DNA of 64,000 nucleotides from Lophius americanus (GCA_037951165.1 JBBDHG010000097.1:5332501-5396500), one strand, 5' to 3'; positions 20,561-31,675 are shown, counted from the first letter of the stretch. The notes: generated by a model from the sequence alone, not told the origin. Numbers and translations: made by a program.

Positions 20561-22099
20561 CCGCCACCCTTAGGCTTACTGTTGTCACACCACCCTTAAA
20601 ATAGCAAACACTTCGTGGGTATTATTTATTTTGATAATAAGTCTTTAATAATAAAATCATACAATGCTTTGTAGCTGTGAATGTTTGTAGCAATTATTGG
20701 TTGGAAATAAGATTGTCAAATGGCCCCAGTGAAAGACCATAACATTTAAAACGGTTCATCAATAAGTGTATTTACTGACTAACCAGTAACTTTAAATCTT
20801 ATTAACATGTAAAAAATAAAAGTATCATAACAAGCAAAGTATTACTCTAAAAGTAAAACCGCGTAAATTGCAGATTTTTACAGATTGGATGGCCTCACAG
20901 AAAAAAAAAAGGGTCTTTGGTTCAATCCCGGGTCCTTACTGTGTGGAATTATCATGTTCTCCATGAGACCGAGTCAGTTACCTCCAGGTTCTCCATCATC
21001 CTACCAATGTCCCAAAATCGGACAATGTACTGTACCTCCTCACAAAAAATTGAATTAAACGGGTTTTCAAGAAATGAACTACACCTCACTTTATTGATGA
21101 ACGTAAAACTATAATTAAGGACCATAACTCCACTAAAAATAAAAATGTAATAGATTAACTTTCACTGCAGTATCTATTAAAGGCGTCCACAAAATCGCAT
21201 TCTCCTATAGATAATGGCCTTGGAGGAAAATAGTTCCGTTTGCAGAAATGTGTGTGTGTCACGATGGGTTTTTGTTCCCCCTCCTCTCTGCATCACTGAT
21301 CACACTGCCAGGTGTTTCATCTTGACCTTGATTGCAGGACGGAACAGACCATAAATCAAGGTCAGCGTGATTTCGTCCTATCCCTGGAATAGGACGCCGT
21401 TTCGTGGCGCGTGTAACTGTCACGCACCTGTCTCGTGTCCTGGCCGCACGTCAACAATGTTCTGCTGAAGTAAAGGCTCAGATTTTTTCCTGATGATCTT
21501 TCGATCTTGTTTTTAAATCCAGCAGGTTCTTTACTAGCTGACTAATGATTCTTTACTTTTTTCTATAGCTCTGTCTGCGGCGTTGAGGGAACTCCTCTCC
21601 TGTAAGTGATTCCGTCACTCACCGCGGGCTTCTACTAAAGTTGGCCTCACTTTTTCTTTTCTTTTTTTTCATTTTAAATATGATTAAACATCCCAGCATG
21701 CAACCTTAGTCTCTTGTAGGCATGATTCGTTCAATTGCGAATTTTAGTTATGGTTGCCTTTCAGGATACTCCAGGTCATATTATAGACATACAATAAAAA
21801 AAAACAGGACAATAAATATCAAGATATTACCCAAAAGATATGCGATAAAAGCTAAAAATAAATACAAAGTCAGCACTGCCATCACATAGAATAAGCAAGT
21901 ACACATGTGGATACACAGTCCTGTTTCATATCAAGCACATGCTCCTTTCTGAATTTGTTGATGCCCATGTTGTGTTGTGTGAAGAACACAGTGCTGTGTC
22001 CTGATTGGTCGACCATGTTGGCTCTGTTTGTGTTTACAGTGATCTGCTAGTTTTATTTGAAAAACTGCTTGTACAGTCTTTATCTGTTTGATTTATGGT

Positions 22100-22580
22100 G
22101 GATACTGTTTGTCACCTTCGTCAGGAAAAGATGTCATGTTTTCGCTTGTTTGTTTTTGAGCAAGATTACGGAAAAACCAAAAGGATAAATTCACATGAAA
22201 TTTTACCCAAAGGTAGATTTTGACATATACCATAGAGGTGAATGAAGTTTGGTGACGTAATGTGTTTCGCAACATTTAAAATCACATATAACGGTAAACA
22301 ATTTGGAGCAGTGACGTCAAAATGTGGCTATTGCTGCCTGTGTTCCTTTGGGGTTATTGATGGGCTGAACAGAGACGCTGAAGTGGAATGCGCTGGAGAC
22401 AAGCCACTACAAAGTATTTGAGAGATGCACAGAGTTTTTTGGAGTTGTCGGTAGATTTAGAGGCTGGCAATAACTCCGACATTAACGTAAGAATCTGTAT
22501 GAATTTAGTCGTAACCTAGGCAACGTTTGTGCCGTGGCTGAGGTTTGCGCTCTCCAAATGCTTTTTATTGTTGTCGTGAT
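22100..22580 (+). repeat. Dispersed non-autonomous repeat, copy 1
   Basis: Shares ordered words with the copies at 23.6 and 62.1 kb: GATTACGGAAAAACC, TTTTACCCAAAGG, ATTTAAAATCA, GGAGCAGTGACGTCAAAATG, then TGGGCTGAACAGAGACGCTG and GAATCTGTATGAATTTA. No coding capacity seen; class unknown. Confidence 0.7.
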
Positions 22581-23559
22581 TTTTGGACCAGATGCCATGG
22601 CCCTGTTTAATTAATTAAATATTTGGGTTGAATCATTATTTAGTTAAATAGTTACTTAAATTTTACCTGTTTTGATAAATGTTTTAATATTGCTCTGCCA
22701 CCGTCTGAAACGTTGTTTTCTCTGGCAGGACAGGAGCTGTGGGCTTAAGTTGGAAGCGGGTCGGCCATCCTACGATGGTTCCCCTCACACATCCCTCGCA
22801 CTCATGAGCAAAGAAGAGGTTGTTCTCAGGTTTGGTGTGTACTTTACAGATCCTGTCAGCTTTAAGCCCAATCCTGCTTCTTCCCTCATGCTGGGTTGAA
22901 ATGGATATTTGTCTTAAATTGATTTAAGAAATTATGCATTTTTACATTTTATATTGTTTAATACATTAAGACTGACTAGTGGAATTTTCTCTCTGGCCTG
23001 CATGTGAAACACAAACCTGTGTCCTTCATTTAAATTGAATGTAGGTAATTAAAGCATTAAAACTATTGAATGAGAATCAATTTGTACGAAACGTCAGAAA
23101 AGGTGAAATATCACACAGGACTTGTAATTCATGCTTTAGAATTGTTAAAGGCATTGAAACGTTCTGTGAAGTGACAAATTAACCGATTGAAAATTGGTTA
23201 AAAACAGCACTTGGTGAGGATAGAAATCAAGGATTAAGCCGTTTTAGTGACTCGCTGTTTGTGTTAAAACTGGATTATAACTGAATTAAGCCATATTAAC
23301 CCAGAACCATCTCTTCTCAGGGAGAATAGTGGGGGATACAAAATAGACCAAAAGAACCACATTAAACACATTTTTATTTTTGAAATACTACCACTTATAT
23401 AAGATATCGCATATACCTTATGTCATACATGTTTATGCAAATTTATTTTCCACATTTGAAACCAAAAAATGCCATTTTCCCTGCTTTGGGATGGATAAAT
23501 AATTATCCTATCATACCTTATCTTAAAAAGCAATGCGGAAAATTACCGGTTAAAAATCA

Positions 23560-23965
23560 GTGGTCAAACATAAGTAACTTCCAGTTAAACACTATCTCTC
23601 GAATACTCCCTAGCTGCCTTCTCCTGCACCTTCCACTTCACCGTCTCTGTTCAGCCCACTGAGCTCCTAGCTCCACCCTCAAAGGAATCAAAGGAACTCT
23701 TGAATCTGTAGCTCCACCTACAAATAAACCACCAGAAGAATCTAAGGAACAAGGGAGGCAATAGCCACATTATGTCACTGCTCCAAACGGCATATTATTT
23801 TATTTTATTTTTAAAGCAGCGAAACACAAAAACTTCCCTTCTATGAGTTGCCAAATCTTAGCCCTGGATAAGATTTTAAGCAAATCTGTCCGTTAGTTTT
23901 TCCATAATCCTTCTCACAAACAAACAGGAGTGAAAACAGTGGAACCTCCTCGGCGGAGGTAAATT
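23560..23965 (-). repeat. Dispersed non-autonomous repeat, copy 2
   Basis: Read on the minus strand it begins TACCTCCGCCGAGGAGGTTC, followed by CACTCCTGTTTGTTTGTGAG, ATGGAAAAACTAACGG, GGAGCAGTGACATAATGTGG, GTGGGCTGAACAGAGACGG and GAAGTGGAAGGTGCAGGAGA. The order is the same as in copies 1 and 3. Confidence 0.75.
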
Positions 23966-24236
23966 TGCAAATCATACATAATTGTGCTTCATAGAGTTAA
24001 TATAAATGAAAAAATAAAACAGAATATGGAGCAAGCAACGTATAAATAGTTGCATCTTTGACCATTAAAACTAAGGAAATTGAATTGCATTCATGAAATA
24101 TCAAAAGGTTTGGAACTTCAGTCCCAAAATATGATTCCAACACAAGTATGTGCAGTAAATGAATCAGAAGTGTGTTTTTTTAACTTTCATGTATGACGTA
24201 GTCCTCAATTAAGTTGTTCTGTTTGAGTAATCCTTT

Positions 24237-24443
24237 TCACAGCTGGCTGATGATTTGGGAACACTCGGGGTCCCGGACCTGCAGCTTCTGGTCCAGTTCT
24301 CTAAGAGAACCCTGTCAGTGAGATGAGTTGCATTAAAGCCACCAGTAGGTGGCGTAGGAGTAAACGTAATCGTGAAAACCCGCGCGGCGCTCACACCTCT
24401 GACAGGACGCTGAAAACTCTCCATCCAGCAGCACCGAGACCAT
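24237..24443 (-). pseudogene. Exon-like pair, possible gene relic
   Basis: On the minus strand, 24443-24397 is bounded by CCCAG and GTGTGA, and 24311-24237 starts after CTGACAG. Joined, they read in one frame: GLGAAGWRVFSVLSE, then GSLRELDQKLQVRDPECSQI and ISQL-stop. The second part looks protein-like. I do not recognise the family, and no further exons were found upstream. It may be a duplicated-exon relic, a lineage-specific small gene or chance. Confidence 0.22.
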
Positions 24444-24601
24444 CTGGGTATTAGAGAGAAGTTTCTGTTTCTAACATTTCTAGTCTGATTATACAAGTTG
24501 AGCACAGACCATTTCCTCGAGGACAGTTTTCTTCTCTTCAAAACAAAGAAAATAAACATTTTCAAAACTTTCTAATGTGATGATGTTAAGAGGAGGGATG
24601 C

Positions 24602-24621
24602 TTTTTTTTTTTTTTTTTTTT
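24602..24621 (+). repeat. Poly-T run
   Basis: 20 T. Confidence 0.9.
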
Positions 24622-24900
24622 CTAAAATAGAGCTTATTCATTTTAATTATAACAGTATCAAACTCAGTGAGACATATCCTTAATTACTTAGGGAATTAGT
24701 TACAGGAAAAAACAACAAATTTATTTTTCTTAAGGCTACAAAAACGCTTTTTAATAATCCAAAACTAAAAATACATACAAAGTAGAAAAAAACTAAAATA
24801 ATGCTTTTGTTTGGATAACAATCCGGGTACACAGACGAATATTCGTAAGAGATAAAAATAGTAAAGTAAAGATCCTAAAAATACCACTCCGTTAATTACA

Positions 24901-24916
24901 CGCGCGCGCGCGCGCG
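24901..24916. repeat. (CG)8 tract
   Basis: Sixteen alternating C/G bases, a Z-DNA-prone sequence and unusual in CpG-depleted vertebrate DNA. Confidence 0.9.
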
Positions 24917-25029
24917 TTGACCGTACAGAGAAAAAGGGATGAAGATGAAGAAAAGAGTTACAATATGCGAAGAATAGAAACTATTTTCTGTTTCTGCTTA
25001 ATATAATAAAGAAAGTACGACCAAAAAGA

Positions 25030-25114
25030 GAGGGAGGGAGGGAGGGAGGAGTGTGTGTGGTGTGTATGAGTAAGTGAGAGAGAGAGGGAGAGAGAGAGAG
25101 AGAGAGAGAGAGGA
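25030..25114 (+). repeat. (GGGA)n and (GA)n purine tract
   Basis: GGGAGGGAGGGAGGG is followed by a GT-rich spacer and then GAGAGAGAG to about 25,114, just upstream of the first candidate sox6 5' exon. GA tracts are common in promoter-proximal DNA. Confidence 0.85.
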
Positions 25115-25129
25115 GGGGTTATCCTGCTC

Positions 25130-25475
25130 TGCCTCTCTTCCTCACTCTGTCCCACACTCTCTCTTCACCTCCACATTGTGCCGGACGGGAAATAACTTCA
25201 ACAACTTTAGAATCCTCCTGATGACAGCCCCGTGGGCTCAGCTCCACCTCTGACAACAATAACCACACTTTTTTTTTTTTCTTCCACTCTCTGATCCACG
25301 GAGCGCAAACACAGGAGTTACCAAAGTCCCCACGCGCTCCAGCGATGGTGACTTTACGCACGGGATCTGAAGGCTGTTTGAACTGACTTTGGTTCCACGC
25401 AGAAACGCATCGCCCACGATAAGCTGCCACTTTTGCTCCAGAAACACGCAGCGAAGGACGGAGAAGTTGATCCAG
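25130..25475 (+). other. sox6: Candidate sox6 5' non-coding exon
   Basis: A block of mixed composition with several CpGs ends in a consensus donor (TCCAG|GTAAGAG, last exon base 25475). It has no long plus-strand ORF, as expected for a 5'UTR exon. The assignment rests on synteny: SOX6 is the next gene beyond C11orf58 in mammals and would run on this strand. Start not determined. Confidence 0.35.
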
Positions 25476-27169
25476 GTAAGAGGAGTCCCCGCACCTTTAA
25501 CGGGAGCGTGACCCGGTGCGTCCGTTGGCCCGGTTTTGTTTTTAAGAGACCGCTCACAACAAACCTCGATGACATCAAAGACTGATGAAGATCAGCTCCT
25601 CAGACCTGCAGCTGGTCCGAGATTAGAGTTTAGATGACAGGCAAAAAATAACCCACAGAGTGACTTCATAGAGAAAAGTCCTGCATGAAGCTGTCACAGG
25701 GGAAAAACGTGTTAACGTTATAACGGCGTAGTAACCAGAACAAATAAAATACAAGTCATTAACACCAACTTCAAGAGCTTTTATGATTTAGCATTAAACT
25801 ATTTAATCATTATTTTCGAAACAATTTATAGTTTATGACACGCATGAAATTTGTTAAACGGATTGTTATTATTATTATCATTATAATTATTGTGAGACGA
25901 GCCTCAAACCTCATAATTCTTTTTAAATAAAAACTTTAAATTACTGGTGATTTTTCATCACTTTCCTGGGATGAGTTTCATCTTCGTCCTGGTGATGAGA
26001 GCAAATAAAAATAAAATAAATCTTGGCATCTTTCATTGATTTACGACAAGAAACCTGACTTTTAATCAACTTTAATACATTTCCAACCTCTTTCATACCA
26101 AGTTGAAGCTATTTCTTATAATTAAATGTCAAAAACAAATCTCAGCTATAAAACAGGAAACTTTGTTGATCAAGAAAAGGAAATAAAACACAGTTTCCTT
26201 CGAATTAATTGATGAGAACCTTGAGAATAGGTATTCGTATAAAATGTTATTTATTGGTAGATAAAGAGTGGGCGATGATCTTTAATGCTGAAGCTGGTTT
26301 TTAATTTAGTTCCCAGGAAGAGGAGGGATCTTAGAGTGGTGCTGAACTGGAGTTCGGTTCTTCCCTCCACGGTCACCTTCTGTTCATAAACCTGCTCAGA
26401 CTTTGGTGTTCTGCGTATTTCAGCCCACGTGCACTCCAAAAAAGTGAACTTTCTGAGTTGTTAAATTCAATAAGTGTATTTAAATCAAATGTTATTAATA
26501 TCTATGTGTTTAGTTTTTTTTATAAAAACCCAACCCACTTGAGCAGGTTTGACTTAAAACCTGTTAAGTCAACAGAATGGGGTTAATTTTGACACACCTG
26601 AACAATTTTTGGAGTGAATCTCACGGTTCAAGCCAGTAAACATTACGTTTCTCCTGGATTAGATCGTGTAGGACAAAATAAACGTAATTGAATAATGACA
26701 ATAGCAGTTTGTTAAATGTATAATTCCTAGATAAACATTTAATAATCCACGTTTGACAGATAAACCTGAAATTATCCAATAGAGTTTTGTAAGCTGCCCT
26801 CAACTCTGGTATTTATCATCTTTAATAATGTCAGTAAATTACATTTAACACAACTCAGTTTGGCGGATTAAAGAACGTGGATTAAATCAATTAAATTAAA
26901 TATTATTTGAATGTGCTCTATCTGAGTTTCCACGCACGTGCAGTGGGAGAAGAAGAGGGTAACTTTTCCTCCTGGAGGTCACGACGGAAAACCCGGGAAG
27001 AACGGATGACATAAAACAAAACAAAGACATAAAAAGCCCCACGGCGTTCAATAGTGACGTAATAGGGAACGCCGAGTTTATTTCCACTGGTGTTTTATTT
27101 CCACCGCCATCGTTCTTTTCCCCGCATGTCACCTACTGACAGTTTTACATCTTCATTATCTTCCTGACT
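25476..27169. other. AT-rich segment between two candidate sox6 5' exons
   Basis: Contains a short-TIR MITE at 26,432-26,616; otherwise no gene or RNA seen. Confidence 0.5.
26432..26616. mobile_element. MITE with CACTCCAAAAA inverted ends
   Basis: The left end CACTCCAAAAAAGTG and the right end, inverted, CACTCCAAAAATTG give an 11-bp perfect terminal repeat around 185 bases without coding potential. A diverged related sequence starts at about 28,237. Confidence 0.55.
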
Positions 27170-27870
27170 AAGTGGGTCTGTGTCACGCGTGATCTGTGCC
27201 GCGTGGGATAGCGTCAGCGCTGGCCCTCAGGTGTGGCCTGGTGGGCAGATGGCGGGTGGGCCGGAGTCACGCGTGCAGGGTCTCCGATCAAGCGCGAAAG
27301 CAATCAGCTGTGAGCTCGCGCCCCGGGTTCACGGCGAGGATGTGACAGAGGGTACAGGAGGACAAGGCGCGCGAAAACGGCCTGGAACGGACTGATAGAG
27401 TGACTGTGGGGTGTTCCCCACGCACTCGGCCACGCTACACGTCGGAGATAAGCCGCTGCGCCGGCAGATAAGGAGCTTTTAGAGAAAACACAGACATGCC
27501 GCACAAAATAAGTTTGAAACGCAGAACCCGGACAATCACGGATCCCGGGCTGCGTGTCAATCACGTGACCATGTCACCGTATCCCGATCTTTGTGGGGAT
27601 ATTATCAGCGTGGCTTCCAGACCTTATCTGCCCACGCCGGCCTGCGTTTAAATCACCAACAAGTGGTTTAAATTGTTTGGACTCTACAGCAGCGCAGGGC
27701 TGTCACCCCCCCACCCCACACCCCCCACTCACACCCCCCTCCCTCTCCCTCTTATAAGTGAGAGTGTCAGTCTGAAAAACAATCCGAGCTCGTGGGGGTC
27801 TCTGCAGTTGATCGCCCGTGGCATTTTGTTTGCAGCAGGTGCTGCGGCTTGACGTTCCCTCATAAGGTAA
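27170..27870 (+). promoter_or_regulatory. sox6: CpG-rich candidate sox6 promoter and 5' exon
   Basis: CpG-dense sequence against an AT-rich background. It contains AGATAAG at 27446-27452, CAGATAAGG at 27465-27473 and CCTTATCTG at 27622-27630 (GATA-factor sites). CTTATAAG at about 27,751 is TATA-like and is followed by a likely transcribed stretch ending CTCATAAG|GTAAAG (donor at 27867). The target gene sox6 is inferred from synteny, not from coding sequence. Confidence 0.4.
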
Positions 27871-27890
27871 AGTGGCATTAGAGCGTCCAA

Positions 27891-28142
27891 ATGGCAGACT
27901 TATATATAGGCTGCTGGTTCAGCACATTGTCCCGGGCTGCTGCCGCCGCTGCTGCCGCTGCTGCCGCTGCCGCCGCCGCTGCCGCTGCCGCCGCCGCCGC
28001 TGCTGCCGCTGCCGCTGCTGCTGCTGCCGCTGCCGCCGCTGTCGCTGCCGCCGCCGCCGCCGCTGCTGCCGCGTTCCCTCCGCTCTCTGTGGGAGACCTG
28101 CAGCCGTTCTCTTCCCCTCAACACCACCGCCAGACCCTCTGA
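27891..28142 (+). CDS. Poly-alanine ORF, coding status doubtful
   Basis: An 83-residue ORF begins MADLYIGCWFSTLSR, continues with 46 residues that are all alanine except one valine (27936-28073), and ends FPPLSVGDLQPF to HHRQTL-stop. The alanines are coded by a mixture of GCT and GCC, so it is a GCN tract and not a pure triplet repeat. A TATATATA box overlaps the first codons (about 27,901), which argues the ATG may be promoter DNA for a start further down. No known protein matches in my recollection. Confidence 0.15.
   Translation: MADLYIGCWFSTLSRAAAAAAAAAAAAAAAAAAAAAAAAAAAAAAAAAAAVAAAAAAAAAAFPPLSVGDLQPFSSPQHHRQTL
27936..28073 (+). repeat. GCN (GCT/GCC) triplet tract
   Basis: About 138 bases of imperfect GCT/GCC triplets with a single GTC. 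Other frames give Arg/Cys-rich or, on the minus strand, Gly/Ser-rich products, so at most one frame can be meaningful. Confidence 0.9.
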
Positions 28143-28236
28143 GCTGCGTGGAATCCCGCAGTATCGTGGATCAAGTACTGCTTGAGTGAAAGCACTGATA
28201 CCGTGTGAAAATATATCCCACTACAAGTTAAAGTCC

Positions 28237-28665
28237 CGCACTCAGAAAACGGACCTTTTTGGGTTGTTGAATTGAATAAATGCGCATATATCCGTTAAAT
28301 TGGGAATGTGTTTGTTTTGAGACTAACTTTATCAGGTGTAACTACGATCTGAATATTTGACAACATTAAGTGTGTTTTATCATCGGATCAGGCTTGGATC
28401 CGTTCCCTGTTGGACCGGATGAGCTCAGTTCTGTTCAAATAAAAGAAACGGCATTATTTCTAAATTCATGTTAACTTAGTTCACTGGATATGATAATGAA
28501 TCCAAGTTGATCAGAGCATTTTGCAGTTACAAAAAGGTCCTTTAGTTCTTCTCTAATAAGTTTATTTAATTAGATTCAACAAGTTATTTTTTTTCCTGAA
28601 TATTTTTTTTGGACATAACTGCGTTTAGTAAATCCAACAAATTATTTTTGGTGTGTTCCAAAAAC
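28237..28665. repeat. Diverged relative of the 26.4-kb MITE
   Basis: The left part GGGTTGTTGAATTGAATAAATG parallels GAGTTGTTAAATTCAATAAGTG of the first copy, and the right end is AATTATTTTTGGTGTG. The middle is longer and not alignable by eye. Confidence 0.35.
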
Positions 28666-29245
28666 CTTCCTGATGTAAAAGTCTTATTAGCAGAAATATA
28701 TTTAAAGTGTAAGAACTCAGTCAGTATTATATTTGGATGACTTTTGCTGCGCCGTTAGCGTTTCTGCCTGTGATGATGCTGAAGGATGAAGTAATCTGAC
28801 TACTTTAGATGCTGCCGCGTTGTTTACTTTATAAGAGATGTACCGTGTATGTTTAGAAAAGTCTCGTTTTTATAACATGAGCCGGCTTTTTGATATCTTC
28901 CAGATGATCTAAGGTGGCTTTGAATGATTTAATTTGCTGAAAAGAAACAAAAAACACTTAATCCTTAATTTTTTGTTAATAATCAAGTCTTTTGAAGATA
29001 CGTGGTTTTCACTGGACAGGGTGGAAATCCAAAAGGAAAAATGAATAGGATAAGTGACTTTGTCAGATGAATGGAATGGAGTAGAAAGTAGAATAAGGTG
29101 GGGGAAAAAATCCAGTTAAGTACCAATACTCGAGTAAATGTACTTAGTTACTGTCAACGAGGCCATTCATCAAAATTGGGTTAATCTTAATACTTCACAA
29201 AATAAAACTGATTTCTCTTAATGAAACACATTTTTTTATTCCCAC

Positions 29246-29284
29246 AACTCTTTCTCACTCTCTCTCTCTCACTCCCTGACTCTA

Positions 29285-29315
<31 letters not shown>

Positions 29316-29372
29316 CTTACTCTCTCTGTCTCTTTCTCTCTCTGACTCTCTCTCTCACTCTCTCTTACTCTC

Positions 29373-29433
<61 letters not shown>

Positions 29434-29482
29434 CTCTTTCTCTCTCTGACTCTCTCTGACTCGCTGAGGCTGCTCCTCTCTC
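29246..29482 (+). repeat. (CT)n tract with CTGA interruptions
   Basis: Nearly pure pyrimidine over about 235 bases, with recurrent CTCTGACTCTC units and a 50-base pure CT core at about 29,378-29,428. Confidence 0.92.
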
Positions 29483-30092
29483 TTAGCAACAATTCATCTA
29501 TTATCTCAAACTCTTGCAGACATTTATCTCTCCCTAATCTTCACTCTGAGAAAAACCCTCGCTCCTCGTTGTTTTCCCTCCCCACCCACGTTGAGCCCCC
29601 GAAAATGTGCGTCAGGCGTTGCTGCAAATGCAAAGCCGAACCTCAGGATCTAACTCTCATGCTCGCAGGGTGCATCCTCGCGTTTGCACCCTGTGGTGTC
29701 ACCTCTACCAGCGCCCATCTTCCAATCCGGTCCCGGTGTTTAAGTGCTTCCACCTGATGTTCTGAGGACGGCGTTCACCGTCATCGGAGACGCAAGAAGC
29801 ATCGCCACGCCATTTTAAGCCGAGGAGTCCTGATCATTTTTTGTCGGCGTGTTTTTAAAGGACGCCGGCCCCCCAAATTGGACATGTGTTGTACAAACAC
29901 AAATTAAACATTTAGCCCTGAGTATTTCTCCCCGGGTCCTAAGTGCATATTAGTCAGCCTGTACTTATCTTTGGCCCAACGGCACACCCAAATTGCAGTG
30001 CTGCTGCTGAAAAAGAAAGGTTGAGGCCTCAGAGAATGAGCACTTGTTACACTCTGGCAGATGCTCATAAGTTCCCAACCACAATGCAAGCT

Positions 30093-30095
<3 letters not shown>

Positions 30096-30132
<37 letters not shown>
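30096..30132 (+). repeat. (GT)n microsatellite
   Basis: About 18 GT units. Confidence 0.95.
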
Positions 30133-30137
<5 letters not shown>

Positions 30138-30779
30138 TTGTATGTATGTGTGTGTTTGCCTTTGGACTTATGTTTTTTGTTTTGATTGTGGACATAGTCA
30201 GATCTGACAAAATTTCCTCTGCCCTTGTGTGTTTGAACTTTTCATCCAGTGTGTTTTAGGTGTGTGTGTGTGTGCACAAGTAGTGGTGTTTGCATGCATG
30301 CGTGTCCTTGTGCACAGTGTTGGTGTGTGTTTTATAAAAGCCTTTCACCGTGTGTGGGTGTCTATACTGGACGACCTTTCCGCCTTCATATCTACCCGTT
30401 TCTCATTCTGAGTGTGTGTGCGCGCGTGTCCTGCTGGGTGGACATACTTCTCTGCACTTCCTTCCTCTGTTCTTCAACATGGCATAACCTTGGAAGCAGC
30501 TTCCTCCTTTAATGAGGGGCCTCGCTCATTCTCCGCTCTCTCCTCTCTTTTGATGGTCGGGGCCACCGTCTGATTCTCCGGCACCTGCTCCCTAACTCAC
30601 TCTCCAACCTGGGGAATATCTAAGCCCACACGCCGGCTCCTATGACAACACCATTCCACATCTCCACATCTTACGCAGTTATAAGCATCAGTCGGGCTTG
30701 ACGGCGCGGCGTTGTCACGAAAAATATTCCTGTCTTAATGCAGCGAGCGGCATAAGTTCACAAAGTTCACCTTCCTCCG

Positions 30780-31015
30780 CGCCTCTTTTTCTCTATTCCC
30801 CGTCTTTCTCTGCAGGCCTCAGGGTGTGTGTCGCCATCCTCTGAAGGCTGCCACATTAACAATGGCTATTATGTACCTGCGAGGGATTGAATGAGATTTA
30901 TAAATGTATGGTTTACACAAGAGCTGCTGACAAATAGCTGCTGGTCTGTTAACACGGTCACACACCTGGCATCCTGCCTGCAGAGAGAAATAACAAGGGC
31001 TGGCGTCGCTCCACA
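30780..31015. promoter_or_regulatory. Candidate conserved non-coding element
   Basis: Balanced, repeat-free island with SOX-like ACAATGG, GATTTATAAATG and AGCTGCTG words between microsatellite-rich flanks. Chosen by sequence texture and its place in a transcription-factor locus; conservation was not tested. Confidence 0.25.
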
Positions 31016-31151
31016 CTAAACTGGAACGACTTCCATTTCTTTCTTATATTGTGGTTATCGGTGATGAATGTTGTCTGCGCCGCTGTTGTTCTTTTCTGTT
31101 TTCCAGTTTATTCTGTGATTTGTGGACGGCTCGGCATGGCAAACCACATTA

Positions 31152-31171
31152 TCTCTCTCTCTCTCTCTCTC

Positions 31172-31210
<39 letters not shown>
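31152..31210 (+). repeat. (CT)n microsatellite
   Basis: Two CT runs separated by CCTTT. Confidence 0.95.
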
Positions 31211-31212
<2 letters not shown>

Positions 31213-31675
31213 CGCTCTCATATTTTCTCAAGTGGAAAAACTCCCCATCACACTCTCCAGTGACACATCACAGAGCGCCGCCTCTCTCCGGCTTGTTAAA
31301 AGTCGTTTTTTTGGAAGCGCAGGCACTCATGATATATGCGAGGTACCGTACGGTGGAAGTTCCCTCTTCGGAGGCCGGGTCAAGGTTGTTCCTCACAACC
31401 TCAGAGGAGGTCATTGTGAATCACTCTGCAGAACGACTGGTGTCTTATCTTCTGTGTGGTCGCAGTAACTTCCAGCTTCAGAGGCGAGCAGCGTTTGAGG
31501 CCAATGTTTTCACATCTCCGCTGAAAGGAGCGCTCTCGGTTCTTCCAAAAAGCCATTCCATTCCAGAGAGGACACACAAACTCAGGGTAGCGAAAGGATT
31601 TAAACACATTTCACCCAATTTTGTTGTGAAACTGAAAGCAGCTACAGGTAGATTTTGGAAAATGTAAAAACTTTT

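Larger units (their letters stand above)
20561..25129. other. Intergenic region smap / presumed sox6
   Basis: About 4.6 kb of AT-rich DNA with two copies of a dispersed repeat (22,100-22,580 and 23,560-23,965), an exon-like relic (24,237-24,443, minus), poly-T (24,602-24,621) and (CG)8 (24,901-24,916). No established gene. Confidence 0.6.

Noticed and set aside
22672..22899. ORF with an apparent TGGCAG acceptor at 22,724-22,729
   Set aside because: No partner exon, no recognised family, and it directly follows a dispersed repeat copy.
29221..29757. 178-codon ORF over the CT tract
   Set aside because: Half of it is a microsatellite translation; the rest is unlike known proteins.
31122..31667. 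181-codon ORF through a CT run
   Set aside because: Its first part is a translated (CT)n repeat (Leu-Ser alternation); the remainder has no protein-family signal.
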